From an uncultured bacterium (GTDB lineage Bacteria > Bacillota > Clostridia > Oscillospirales > Oscillospiraceae), in contig CATKXO010000027.1 of NCBI GenBank assembly GCA_949840775.1, forward strand, positions 1-38,264: 38,264 nt of DNA, read 5' to 3'. This document shows positions 30,390 to 38,244 of the stretch, piece after piece. Every line of letters begins with the position of its first letter. Position 1 is the stretch's first letter. A model generated the notes under the pieces. The model saw nothing but the letters and a program-made list of their open reading frames with translations. It had not been told where the DNA came from and ran no database searches. Both the position numbers and the translations under genes were made by a program.

Positions 30390-31754
30390 ATGGAACAAAA
30401 ATCACTGGAAGTATTTGAATCAATGCCTGTACCAAAAGCAGTATTCAAGAACGCCTTGCCCGCTATGGCGGCTATGCTCATGGTATTAGTCTACAATCTG
30501 GCTGATACATTCTTTATCGGTCAGACCCATGACGCATTACAGGTTGCCGCAGTTTCCCTTGCAACGCCTGTATTTCTGATATTTATGGCACTAGGAACAG
30601 TGTTCGGAATGGGCGGCACTTCGGTTATCTCCCGTGCGTTGGGAGAGGGAAGAAAGGACTATGCAAAGAAAGTATGCTCTTTCTGTATGTGGGGCTGCGT
30701 GATTGTGGGTGTGGTTATGGCGGCTCTGTTCTTGATTTTTATGGAGCAGATACTTTCCCTTATCGGGGCAAGTTCCGATACATGGGATTTAGCTAAAACC
30801 TATCTAATGATTGTTGTATGCAGCGGGCCTTTTGTGCTTATCTCCAACTGTTATGCCAATGTAATCCGTACAGAGGGAGAATCAGGGCGGGCTTGTATAG
30901 GGCAGCTTTTAGGAAACTTGCTGAACGTAGTTCTTGACCCGATTATGATTTTAGGTTTTGGGTGGAATATCGCCGGGGCTGCTATCGCCACCGTGATCGG
31001 GAACGTGTTCGGGGCAGGATATTACATTTCCTATTTTCTCCGTGGAAAATCAAGCCTTAGTGTCCGGCTGAAAGATTTTACCTTAAGGGAAAAGGTTTGC
31101 AGCAGCGTGCTTGCCATTGGCGTACCCGCTGCATTAGGATCTATGCTGATGAGCGTTTCACAAATCATTATCAACAGTCAAATGGCAGAATACGGCGATA
31201 TGGCGATTGCCGGAATGGGTGTTGCGATGAAAGTTGTAACGATAACAGGCATGGTATGTATTGGGCTGGGGCAGGGCGTACAGCCTCTGCTGGGATATTG
31301 TGTAGGCGCAAAGCTATGGAAACGGTTCAAGGACGTGTTTAAGTTCTCTTTCATTTTTTCCTTCATTTTAGGCGTTGTCTTGACCGTTATCTGCTACCTG
31401 TTTACAAACCAAATCGTCAGTGCATTTTTAGCTGATGTGACAGCTTTTGATTACGCCGTCCAGTTTGCGAAAATCTTACTTACAACGAGTCCCATTTTCG
31501 GCGTGTTCTATGTCCTTACCAACGCTTTACAAGCTATGGGAGCAGCCACAGCTTCGCTGGTTATCAATTTGAGCCGACAGGGAATCATTTTCATTCCCGT
31601 CCTGTTCATTCTGAAAGCAGTCTTAGGACTTACCGGGTTAGTTTGGGCGCAGCCAGTAGCCGACATTCTTTCGATATTGCTTGCGGCTGTTTTGTATGTC
31701 AACACATACAAAAAGTTAAGCATACAGAAAACCGAAACGCCAAGTGAAGCATAA
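30390..31754 (+). CDS. MATE-family efflux transporter, 454 aa
   Basis: Twelve hydrophobic helices in two pseudo-symmetric halves. LVYNLADTFFIGQ (about 33-45) and the second-half equivalents are MATE signatures; GMGGTSVISRALGEG is typical of the MepA-like branch. It exports cationic compounds with Na+ or H+. The ATG at 30390 follows AAGGAGGAAATTTT. Adjacent to marR, as in mepRA-like pairs, and carried in the low-GC cargo block. Substrates cannot be read from the sequence. Confidence 0.9.
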   Translation: MEQKSLEVFESMPVPKAVFKNALPAMAAMLMVLVYNLADTFFIGQTHDALQVAAVSLATPVFLIFMALGTVFGMGGTSVISRALGEGRKDYAKKVCSFCMWGCVIVGVVMAALFLIFMEQILSLIGASSDTWDLAKTYLMIVVCSGPFVLISNCYANVIRTEGESGRACIGQLLGNLLNVVLDPIMILGFGWNIAGAAIATVIGNVFGAGYYISYFLRGKSSLSVRLKDFTLREKVCSSVLAIGVPAALGSMLMSVSQIIINSQMAEYGDMAIAGMGVAMKVVTITGMVCIGLGQGVQPLLGYCVGAKLWKRFKDVFKFSFIFSFILGVVLTVICYLFTNQIVSAFLADVTAFDYAVQFAKILLTTSPIFGVFYVLTNALQAMGAATASLVINLSRQGIIFIPVLFILKAVLGLTGLVWAQPVADILSILLAAVLYVNTYKKLSIQKTETPSEA

Positions 31755-31796
31755 GAAATCAAAAAAACATAGCGATTGGGAGGTAAAAGAAATGCC

Positions 31797-32009
31797 ATGA
31801 ATTGCACAGAAGCATACAAGGAACATATCGAATATACATTTAATGCCTTTTGCAGAGTGGTTATATATTATGCAGCTATCAACGCATGGCGTGACAGGGA
31901 TAAGCGGCGGCAACGGGAAGTATCCCTTGAATATCTCACCGAGGAAAAGTTTTACCCGTTCAGCACATCAGATACTTATTTCATACTTGGTCTGCGTTGT
32001 CCACGATGA
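31797..32009 (+). pseudogene. Truncated ICE sigma-70-like factor
   Basis: MNCTEAYKEHIEYTFNAF, then VVIYYAAINAWRDRDKR and VSLEYLTEEKFYPF, match the N-terminal region of the sigma factor-like regulators common in Clostridia ICEs (usually about 140 aa). Homology ends near 31985 (STSDTYF), where minus-strand ICE sequence begins; the C-terminal DNA-binding region is missing. GGGAGGTAAAAGAAATGCC precedes the ATG. Confidence 0.75.
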
Positions 32010-32184
32010 TGGTGTCCTTGGAGTGCAAATCCGTAAAAACCCGGCTCTTGTAAGCGAGGTCATAGCGGCCCTCCGGTCTCCACCACTCCACAAGATCGCC
32101 TCGGGCTTTGTGGTAAGCGGAGAGTTTCATCAGGCACAGGTTGGGCCAGTGGTGGCCGTCCACGTCGCAAAGGGCTACTCTCAC
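31981..32184 (-). pseudogene. N-terminal fragment of a radical-SAM/B12-binding-like ICE protein
   Basis: VALCDVDGHHWPNLCLMKLS, followed by AYHKARGDLVEWW and SRVFTDLHSKDTIIVDNADQV, matches the B12-binding-like N terminus of an ICE-encoded radical SAM protein. The iron-sulfur and SAM part is missing: the frame stops at the junction near 31985 shared with the truncated sigma factor. The GTG start at 32184 overlaps the stop of the upstream gene (GTGA) and has GGAAAGGA upstream, so coupling was original. Confidence 0.7.
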
Positions 32185-33908
32185 AGCGAACCATCCTTTC
32201 CCAGCACATCGGTGATGCCATAAAAAGAGGCGGCATAGTCGTAGTGGATGCCGCGAATCTCAAAGTGGGTATCAGGGATCACGTCACCACTCTGCGCGTC
32301 CCGTTTCAAAACGGTCAAAGTCGGGAGCTTTTTATCAGAAGCGGTCACAGTGACCGTACCGCCGCCGTTGATGGTGGCCTGATCCACATGGGCGATCACC
32401 GGCTCGGTGAGCGCAGCGAAAGGCGGCGGAGCAGACACTTCAAAAAAGGCATACATCCCCTCGGTCACATCGGTAACGGTGATGGAACCGTCCGCTTTGG
32501 TGGCCTCAGTGCCGATGATCTGGCCGTCTTTGACAATATTGAATACCGCGTCAGGGAGGGGATTGCCGCTGTCATCCAGTTTCATGAGTTTGATCTTGAC
32601 CTTGGCGTCATTTTCAAAAACCAAAGCCACATCAGTCTTGCCGTCCCACACAAAGGTCTGTTTTGTCTTATTGACATCGGGACTCTTGGTGTAATTCTCC
32701 GGGGGTGTGATCTCCTCGGCGGTAAAGCTGCCGAGAGGCATATCCTTCCAAGGCACGTCTGTCAGGTAGCCGCCCTCGCCGGTGACGTAGGTTCCGGTGA
32801 AGTCATTGTCCACGCCGGTAATCTTGATAACCGCTCCGGCAAGACCCCTGGTGGGATTGTCTGCATCCACCTTGCGGATGCTGCCCTCGCCGGTGATCTC
32901 AGGGGTATCGCTGAAGGTAACAGTCACAGTCTTATTGCTTCCGTTGGGCACAGTGACATACTGCGGCCCTGCGTTGTCAATTTGGTAGTCCTCCGGCGCT
33001 TCCAATTCAACGATGGCGTAGGTATTCGCTTCCAGCTTGGATATGGTAACAGTACCGTCGCTGCCTGTCACCACTTCCTTGGAATAGGAGCCATTTTCAG
33101 AGGACACCTTGAACCGCGCTCCGGGCAGACCCTTGTTGGGGTTGGTGCTGTCTACCTTCTTGATAATCAAGTCGTACAGCTCACGGGTCACGGTCAGTTC
33201 GCCAATCATGATGGCCTGCACATCATTTGCCGGATGATAGCTGGTGCTGGAGCCAGTATAAGCGTACTCATTGACGGTGCAATCACCCCATACGCCCTGC
33301 GCTCCCAGGTCAAGGATATACTTCGCCCGGTCGCGGAAGGACTTATCGCCCATTACATCGTCAATGCTGGAGTAATTCGTGTGCTCCAGATTGTTGTAGA
33401 CGCACATCAGTTCCTCGGCACAGGCAGTCACGGGATCGGACAACAGGCCGGCCTTGTAGCGCCAGACGATGGCCTGCACCCAGGCGTTCATGGTCCAGGT
33501 GTAGCCGCTGTCCCATACATCATCCACACCCAGGGCGTGGGCCTGATCGGTGAAGTTCCCGGTGGAATGGGCATAGAAGTAGGCCATCATGGTGGTCACG
33601 GTGGGGTCGGTAACCGGCTGGGGATGGCCCCAGGTCTGGCCCTCCAGCGACCAGCCCATGCCCTTGCCCTTTTCGGCACAGAAGCCCATGGTGCTCTTTC
33701 CGTTGAGGCCAAAGTGCATCTGGTGGAGATGGCAGGTTCCCAGGGCCGGGGAGTCGTACTTGACCCCGTTGTGGGTACAGTCGTCCATCTTGATTGTACC
33801 CGGCATGGCGATGCCGCTGTCTGGTGAAGAGACAGCACCGGCAGGGACAGCCAGTATGCTGAGAAGGGTGGCAACCGCCAAAATCAATGCGTAGATTCGT
33901 TTTTTCAT
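32181..33908 (-). CDS. Thioester-domain and SpaA-repeat surface protein, C-terminally shortened, 575 aa
   Basis: Secreted adhesin-like protein. Signal peptide at 1-25 (ALILAVATLLSILAVPAGA). Residues about 40-235 form a thioester domain: C77 in MGFCAEK and Q145 in NAWVQAIVWR are the expected partners of the internal Cys-Gln bond that can react with host surfaces. Four SpaA-type Ig-like repeats follow (starting near 253, 343, 440 and 527; each K-x-D...G-x-P-G-A-x-F). Related ICE proteins are much longer and end in a membrane anchor or sorting signal. Here the fourth repeat stops after FEIRGIHY and ends with an unrelated AASFYGITDVLGKDGSL. The ATG at 33908 follows TTGGAGGCTAT, a site that the leader can hide. 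Confidence 0.8.
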   Translation of the reverse strand: MKKRIYALILAVATLLSILAVPAGAVSSPDSGIAMPGTIKMDDCTHNGVKYDSPALGTCHLHQMHFGLNGKSTMGFCAEKGKGMGWSLEGQTWGHPQPVTDPTVTTMMAYFYAHSTGNFTDQAHALGVDDVWDSGYTWTMNAWVQAIVWRYKAGLLSDPVTACAEELMCVYNNLEHTNYSSIDDVMGDKSFRDRAKYILDLGAQGVWGDCTVNEYAYTGSSTSYHPANDVQAIMIGELTVTRELYDLIIKKVDSTNPNKGLPGARFKVSSENGSYSKEVVTGSDGTVTISKLEANTYAIVELEAPEDYQIDNAGPQYVTVPNGSNKTVTVTFSDTPEITGEGSIRKVDADNPTRGLAGAVIKITGVDNDFTGTYVTGEGGYLTDVPWKDMPLGSFTAEEITPPENYTKSPDVNKTKQTFVWDGKTDVALVFENDAKVKIKLMKLDDSGNPLPDAVFNIVKDGQIIGTEATKADGSITVTDVTEGMYAFFEVSAPPPFAALTEPVIAHVDQATINGGGTVTVTASDKKLPTLTVLKRDAQSGDVIPDTHFEIRGIHYDYAASFYGITDVLGKDGSL

Positions 33909-33910
33909 AT

Positions 33911-33984
33911 AGCCTCCAATCATGTCTGCGCATGAAAGGAGGCTGCAACTCCCCAAAAGAGTTGAAAAACGTCCTCCTTTCATG
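33911..33984 (-). promoter_or_regulatory. Leader with two exclusive stems, candidate translation switch
   Basis: On the minus strand, CATGAAAGGAGG (33984-33973) pairs perfectly with CCTCCTTTCATG (33942-33931) around an inner CAACTC/GAGTTG hairpin. The AGCCTCC overlapping the second arm (33944-33938) is instead fully complementary to the ribosome site GGAGGCT (33917-33911) of the adhesin gene. The two pairings exclude each other: the first frees, the second hides, the ribosome site. The second arm also copies the CCTCCTTTC anti-SD of 16S rRNA. Confidence 0.5.
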
Positions 33985-34020
33985 CTCTTTTGGAATTTGT
34001 TTTCCGGTTCTCTTTTGGGA

Positions 34021-34055
34021 AATATAAAAACCGCCTTGACCGCAGCAAGACGGTT
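34021..34055 (-). terminator. Intrinsic terminator upstream of the adhesin leader
   Basis: Minus strand AACCG-CTTG, seven bases, CAAG-CGGTT followed by TTTATATTT. It lies between the CAP gene and the adhesin, so either a second terminator for the CAP transcript or an attenuator. Confidence 0.6.
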
Positions 34056-34092
34056 ACAGGGAAAAGTATCTCAATTTGATGCGTTTTGGCAT

Positions 34093-34124
34093 AAAAAAGG
34101 TCTCTCACTCGGTGAAAGACCTTT
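34093..34124 (-). terminator. Intrinsic terminator of the CAP-domain gene
   Basis: Minus strand AAAGGTCT-TCAC, loop, GTGA-AGACCTTT followed by TTTTATG, 15 bases after the stop. Confidence 0.8.
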
Positions 34125-34139
34125 GCTGATGATATGCTA

Positions 34140-35087
34140 TTATGCGTAGAAATTGACGCTGTTTGGTATGCCGACGAACATATAGCAGTAGGTTATACCG
34201 TCGTACTGGGTCACCCCTACGCCAATGCAGTCACACCTGGGGTCGATCATGGTCTCGAAATGACCGAGGGAGTTGATCCAGTTATCAACAGCGCGCTGGG
34301 CGGCATTAGCTGTGCCGGTGAATACAGTAAGGTTATCGCCGAAGCCGTAGGGGTAGCCAGCGGCGGCAGCAGCTTGACCCTCCTCTGGAGCGTGATGCCA
34401 GGTGTAGCGCCGATTGGAACAAGTTTGGGCGGCGTCCATCAGGGCCTCATTGACAGGCAGTTCCGCAACGCCATTTTCCCTGCGGACCTGATTGATAAGC
34501 CGGATCATCTCCTGGCGAATCTCCATATTGTCCGTCAGAGCGGCGCTGGATTCACCGGCAGGAGAGGAGGGGGCGGCAGCTTCCACGGTGATGGTCACGC
34601 TTCCTGTCCGCCCGTCCGGGGCGGTTACAGTGACGGTGGCTTTGCCGGGGGCCTGGGCCTTGGCCGTCCAGTGCCCCAGCACATTTTCCACACGCATAAC
34701 GGCGGGATCGCTGGAGACTGCGGTACAGCCCGACTCCGATACCATCAGTCCGCTGCTTTCACCAGCTTTCAGCGTGTTCCCCTTGTAGCTGCTCACCCGG
34801 ATGGACGTATCCGCAGGGGCCTCGCCGGTATAGGGGGCATCGCTGTCGATCTGGACCGATTTGCCGTCCCAATACACGTTGAAGCTCACCATCTGCCCGA
34901 TGTCCCGGAGCTTGACGTAGTTGTAGCCGCCGATGTTGTAAGTCTCCATCTGGACGGCCGCCCCGTCCACATAGGCCCGCTGGGGGGCGTACTCCGCAAT
35001 GACTCCTGCGGCATAGGCGGTGCCGCCGCCAAACAGAACCGCTCCAACCAGCATACCCATCGCAAACGTAACATACCTGTTTTTCAT
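34140..35087 (-). CDS. Secreted CAP/SCP-domain protein, 315 aa
   Basis: Signal peptide at 1-27 (FAMGMLVGAVLFGGGTAYAA). Residues 30-85 resemble a stalk or copper-amine-oxidase-N-like domain (YNYVKLRDIGQMV). Residues 95-170 are a Big2-like Ig domain (ATVTVTAPDGRTGSVTITV). Residues 190-315 are a CAP domain of the CvpA-type bacterial branch: MIRLINQVRRENGVAEL, then GFGDNLTVFTG and MIDPRCDCIGVGV. CAP domains in bacteria have unclear activity, often in surface or sporulation contexts. GGAGGCGTCAAC precedes the ATG. Own promoter at 35141-35169; it lies between the sortase and adhesin genes of the ICE surface module. Confidence 0.85.
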   Translation of the reverse strand: MKNRYVTFAMGMLVGAVLFGGGTAYAAGVIAEYAPQRAYVDGAAVQMETYNIGGYNYVKLRDIGQMVSFNVYWDGKSVQIDSDAPYTGEAPADTSIRVSSYKGNTLKAGESSGLMVSESGCTAVSSDPAVMRVENVLGHWTAKAQAPGKATVTVTAPDGRTGSVTITVEAAAPSSPAGESSAALTDNMEIRQEMIRLINQVRRENGVAELPVNEALMDAAQTCSNRRYTWHHAPEEGQAAAAAGYPYGFGDNLTVFTGTANAAQRAVDNWINSLGHFETMIDPRCDCIGVGVTQYDGITYCYMFVGIPNSVNFYA

Positions 35088-35114
35088 GTTGACGCCTCCA
35101 TCTCTGTCTTTCTA

Positions 35115-35136
35115 TTAGTTAGCTATACCTAACCAA
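35115..35136. promoter_or_regulatory. Inverted repeat in the CAP-gene leader, candidate operator
   Basis: GTTAG, CTATAC, CTAAC within TTAGTTAGCTATACCTAACC. It lies just downstream of the -10 and recalls DtxR/IdeR-type metal-regulator boxes (TTAGG...CCTAA), though the match is incomplete. Confidence 0.35.
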
Positions 35137-35140
35137 TTAT

Positions 35141-35169
35141 ATCATAACAGAGATTCCAATATTTGTCAA
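35141..35169 (-). promoter_or_regulatory. Promoter of the CAP-domain gene
   Basis: Minus strand TTGACA (35169-35164), 17 bp, TATGAT (35146-35141). Confidence 0.75.
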
Positions 35170-35188
35170 GCGGTTTCGCGAAGTTTTT

Positions 35189-35839
35189 TTAACTTTCGAC
35201 GCCTTTTACACACCAGCGATACTCCCGCTCATTTTTCACGCAGGTATAGAGGGTGATCTGGTTGTCGCTGGTGGAAGCGGTCCCGCTGTTGTCCGTCTCG
35301 CTGACCTTCTCCACGCTGGTGACAGAGTAGGTGCGGGTTCCCTCCCTGGTGGTGAGGGTGATGCTGTCCCCGATGTTCAGCGTGTGGATTTTCCCGAAAT
35401 AGGAGTTGGTCCCCCGGTTGTGGGCGGCCAGACAGACGTTGCCGGCCCAAATGCTGGTGTCGGTGAAGTGGCCCATCCCCTTAGCCAGCGCCGCGCTGTC
35501 CGTCCCCTGGACGATCTTGGCGGTAAGGCCGATGGCCGGGATGCGCAGAGTCCCCAGGGTCCCGTTCTTGTAGTAGCTGTCCTGGGTCACATCCGTAAAT
35601 CCAACGCCGCCGCTCCCCGTCCAGGTGCTGGTGGAGAAGCTGCCGGGGACGCTGGGGCGGGCAGAGCCGTCCACGCCGGGCAGGGTGGTGTAGTCCATAT
35701 TCCCCAGACTGTTGACCAGTCCGCCGTCCATACCTCCGGGAGCGAGGTTGGGGGCAAGGTACTCGCCGGAACCGGGGAGGTAGCTGGTAGGTGTTCCGAA
35801 ACCGGGCGGCATCAGGGCGGCGGTCTTGCTCCGGTTCAC
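35189..35839 (-). CDS. Sortase catalytic domain, N-terminal anchor missing, 216 aa
   Basis: Transpeptidase of the ICE sortase group. The catalytic residues are H140 (AAHNRG), C200 (LYTCVKN) and R208 (EYRWCV). The start used is GTG at 35839 with GGAGGAAG eight bases before it. Upstream in the same frame DGADDYLFGRPTSQEV is readable back to about 35920, so the original gene was longer; its start, signal peptide and membrane anchor are gone, replaced by the end of a DUF4259-like copy. Without an anchor it could not work at the cell wall, so it is probably inactive. It would have acted on the SpaA-type protein encoded next door. Confidence 0.75.
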   Translation of the reverse strand: MNRSKTAALMPPGFGTPTSYLPGSGEYLAPNLAPGGMDGGLVNSLGNMDYTTLPGVDGSARPSVPGSFSTSTWTGSGGVGFTDVTQDSYYKNGTLGTLRIPAIGLTAKIVQGTDSAALAKGMGHFTDTSIWAGNVCLAAHNRGTNSYFGKIHTLNIGDSITLTTREGTRTYSVTSVEKVSETDNSGTASTSDNQITLYTCVKNEREYRWCVKGVES

Positions 35840-35924
35840 ATTCTGATCTTCCTCCTGGCAGATAACCTCCTGGGAGGTGGGCCTGCCGAACAGGTAATCG
35901 TCCGCTCCGTCAAACCCATAATAT

Positions 35925-36255
35925 GATGGTCAACTGGGTCATAGTTTTTGCCAACATATTCGGTGACAATCAGCTCCCCGGTGCGGTAGTAGTCCGCCAG
36001 ACACTCCGCGATCAGGAGCGCCGCATGGGTGAAATCGTTTGGAAAGTTGGCGTTAATGTAGTAGTCCAGTTTTTCCGGGGGAGCGCCCCGGTTGGCCCGC
36101 TTGATCTCCTCCAGAATATCCTGTCACAGTAGTTCAATGGCCTCTGCTACATGGAAGATGGCGAAGTCTGCTGCTTTCAGTTGTGTAGCGGTAATAGTGT
36201 CCAACAGGTCCAGGCCGTAGTCACTTTGACGTTCTAAAATGCCCCAGGCTCCCAT
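35925..36255 (-). pseudogene. Degenerate second copy of the DUF4259-like gene
   Basis: The minus strand reads MGAWGILERQSDYGLDLLD, closely matching the gene at 27407. Codon 44 is TGA (36126-36124) where the intact copy has Arg (EAIELL then RQDILEE). Homology continues past the stop (LTVTEYVG-type, NYDPVDHHI) and ends near 35925 at the junction with the sortase. The ATG at 36255 has GGGAGG upstream and overlaps the operon of the preceding small gene. Confidence 0.8.
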
Positions 36256-36257
36256 TT

Positions 36258-36449
36258 TTAACCTCCCAATTTAAGAAATTTTTTCAAACAGTGCTTACAT
36301 ACCACATCAGGGGAAAAAGAAACTTCGCAATCCTGCATACTCGTTTCGTAAAAGTCGCTGTCATGCTGGTATCGTCCGCATAGGGATTTTTCGGTAGCAA
36401 AATAATGAAATTTTGCCGTGGGGTGCAGTCTACCGTCAAAGACGGGCAA
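36258..36449 (-). CDS. Small Cys-rich ICE protein, 63 aa
   Basis: A short conserved ICE protein: LHPTAKFHYFATEKSLCGRY, then DVVCKHCLKKFLK. Cys/His spacing (H...C and CxxC) suggests a small zinc-binding fold. No ATG or GTG is available after the upstream in-frame stop, so TTG at 36449 is used; no good ribosome site is seen, and translation may depend on coupling with the ParB-like gene ending at 36465. Function unknown. Confidence 0.6.
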   Translation of the reverse strand: MPVFDGRLHPTAKFHYFATEKSLCGRYQHDSDFYETSMQDCEVSFSPDVVCKHCLKKFLKLGG

Positions 36450-36464
36450 GCACCAATATTCATA

Positions 36465-37376
36465 TCATACTCCATGCTGCACACTCCACGCCTCCAGTAA
36501 AGATACGATCACTTCCTCCATCTGCTGGGCGGTATAGGACTGCGGGAAGTATTGATGCAGCCTCGTTTGCTTGAGAACCACCTGCACAGCGGTAGGATGT
36601 TCCGCTGACAAAAGGCTCTCAATGACGGTGACGGTCAGAGTACCGTCCTTACTGTGCTGTTTGATTTTTACAAGTTGGCCTTTGACCGGAATTACATTCA
36701 GCTTATCCATTACTGACACAAGGTCCGTCTGTTCCTGTTCCGTTAGTACGGAAATATAGTCAGCGGCGGTGCTGAAGGATAGCTTATTCTCGTCTACCAA
36801 AGCCAGCAGGGGAGGAATTAGCTTGGTTAAGGCTATGTATCGGGTTACGGTCAGGCCACAGCTTTCACCGGCATCTTGGGCGATCTTATCCCGCGCGGGC
36901 AACTTTGGAACGCCGCGTTCTAAAGTGAGATCACGCCGCTGGCCCTGATGTTTCAAGGCTTCCAGTTTCATTTTGTAGGCAAAGGCTTTTTCGCTGGGCA
37001 GGATTTTCTCGCGCTGGAGGTTGAAATCAACCATGATAATAGTCGCTTCATCATCCAGCGTCCGAACAAATACTGGCATGGTAGCCTTACCCGCCAACTC
37101 GCTCCCCCGCTTGCGCCGGTGGCCCGCTATGATCTCATAGCCGCCTTCTGACCGAGGACGAACGATACCGGGAGAGAGAACGCCGCTTCTTGCGATACTC
37201 TCCACCGTTTTCTGCATTGCTTCATCTTCCCGCACCTGGAAGGGATGATTTTTGAAAGGAAACAACTCTGACAGAGGAATCTCCTGCACCAGATTACCGT
37301 TGGCCTCTGCCGGTCCGCTTGTCTGAAACAAAGTGTCATAGCCGGTCAACTGTATCTTGCTGGCGCTGCTTTTCAT
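36465..37376 (-). CDS. ParB/Spo0J-family partition protein, 303 aa
   Basis: DNA-binding partner of ParA. The N-terminal ParB nuclease-like domain has IPLSELFPFKNHPF and the GYEIIAGHRRKRGS box; a helix-turn-helix region follows (KIAQDAGESCGLTVTRYIAL). The C terminus is an ICE-specific dimerisation part. Its ATG overlaps the parA stop (ATGA), so translation is coupled. In ICEs this pair stabilises the excised circle or acts in conjugative transfer. Confidence 0.9.
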   Translation of the reverse strand: MKSSASKIQLTGYDTLFQTSGPAEANGNLVQEIPLSELFPFKNHPFQVREDEAMQKTVESIARSGVLSPGIVRPRSEGGYEIIAGHRRKRGSELAGKATMPVFVRTLDDEATIIMVDFNLQREKILPSEKAFAYKMKLEALKHQGQRRDLTLERGVPKLPARDKIAQDAGESCGLTVTRYIALTKLIPPLLALVDENKLSFSTAADYISVLTEQEQTDLVSVMDKLNVIPVKGQLVKIKQHSKDGTLTVTVIESLLSAEHPTAVQVVLKQTRLHQYFPQSYTAQQMEEVIVSLLEAWSVQHGV

Positions 37377-38158
37377 GCCAGAACCTCCCGCGTCAACGCG
37401 GCGTATGCGGCGGAGACTTTACCAGCAGGGTCATGGAGGTAGATACTCCGGCCCTCTGCGCTGGTTTCCGCCGCCCGGATGGACAGAGGGATAATACTGT
37501 CAAAAATCCGTACACCGCCACCATAGGCATTCCTCAACAAATCTACGATCTCGCGGGAGTAGTTGGTCCGCATATCCGCCATAGTGATGAGAATACCCGC
37601 AATATCCAAATGAGGGTTGATTTTCAGTTTCACTTTTGATATGGTATGAATAAGCTGTTCAAGACCTTTGATGGAGAGGTAGTGCGCCTGCATGGGAATT
37701 ACCACTTCGTCAGCAGCGGCTAAGGCATTGATGGTCAGCATCCCCAGGGACGGGCAGCAGTCCAGCAGGATCACATCGTACTGCTCCCGGACGCTGTTCA
37801 GATATTCGCGCAGGATTGTCTCACGGCTCATGGTATTCACCAGCGTGACCTCCAGGCCAGACAATTCGATGTTGGCCGGGAGAAGATCAACGCCCTCTGT
37901 CTGATGAATGATACCCATTCCAGGGGACACAGGCTTATCCGTAATGATAAAGCCCAGCACATCGGCAAGGGTCCCTTCGAGCTGGTCCAGTTGCTGATAG
38001 CCCAGGCTGGCGGTAAGCGAACCCTGGGGGTCTACGTCCACCAGGAGGACCTTCTTGCCTTCCCGTGCCAGTCCGATTCCCAAATTGACTGCCGTTACGG
38101 TCTTGCCGACTCCGCCTTTCTGGTTACAGATTGCCGTGATTTTGGCTGTTTTGCTCAT
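37373..38158 (-). CDS. ParA-family partition ATPase, 261 aa
   Basis: Deviant Walker A motif KGGVGKT (14-20), Walker B-like VILLDCCPSLGM, and the A-prime VDVDPQGS segment define a ParA/Soj ATPase. AAGGAGGCCAAA precedes the ATG. First gene of the minus-strand ICE unit parA-parB-small gene. Its leader holds the long hairpin at 38189-38244. Confidence 0.92.
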   Translation of the reverse strand: MSKTAKITAICNQKGGVGKTVTAVNLGIGLAREGKKVLLVDVDPQGSLTASLGYQQLDQLEGTLADVLGFIITDKPVSPGMGIIHQTEGVDLLPANIELSGLEVTLVNTMSRETILREYLNSVREQYDVILLDCCPSLGMLTINALAAADEVVIPMQAHYLSIKGLEQLIHTISKVKLKINPHLDIAGILITMADMRTNYSREIVDLLRNAYGGGVRIFDSIIPLSIRAAETSAEGRSIYLHDPAGKVSAAYAALTREVLA

Positions 38159-38184
38159 TTTGGCCTCCTTCTATGTTCATAGAA

Positions 38185-38244
38185 TAAAAACAGGACTAAA
38201 CCAGTGCGCCCCTTGCTGTGGGGTGTTTCTGATTTAGTCCTATT
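38185..38244 (-). terminator. Terminator-like hairpin in the parA leader
   Basis: On the minus strand AGGACTAAA-CAG...CCCC pairs with GGGG...CTG-TTTAGTCCT, followed by GTTTTTATT, about 30 bases before parA. It either ends an upstream gene beyond the window or attenuates parA. Confidence 0.65.
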
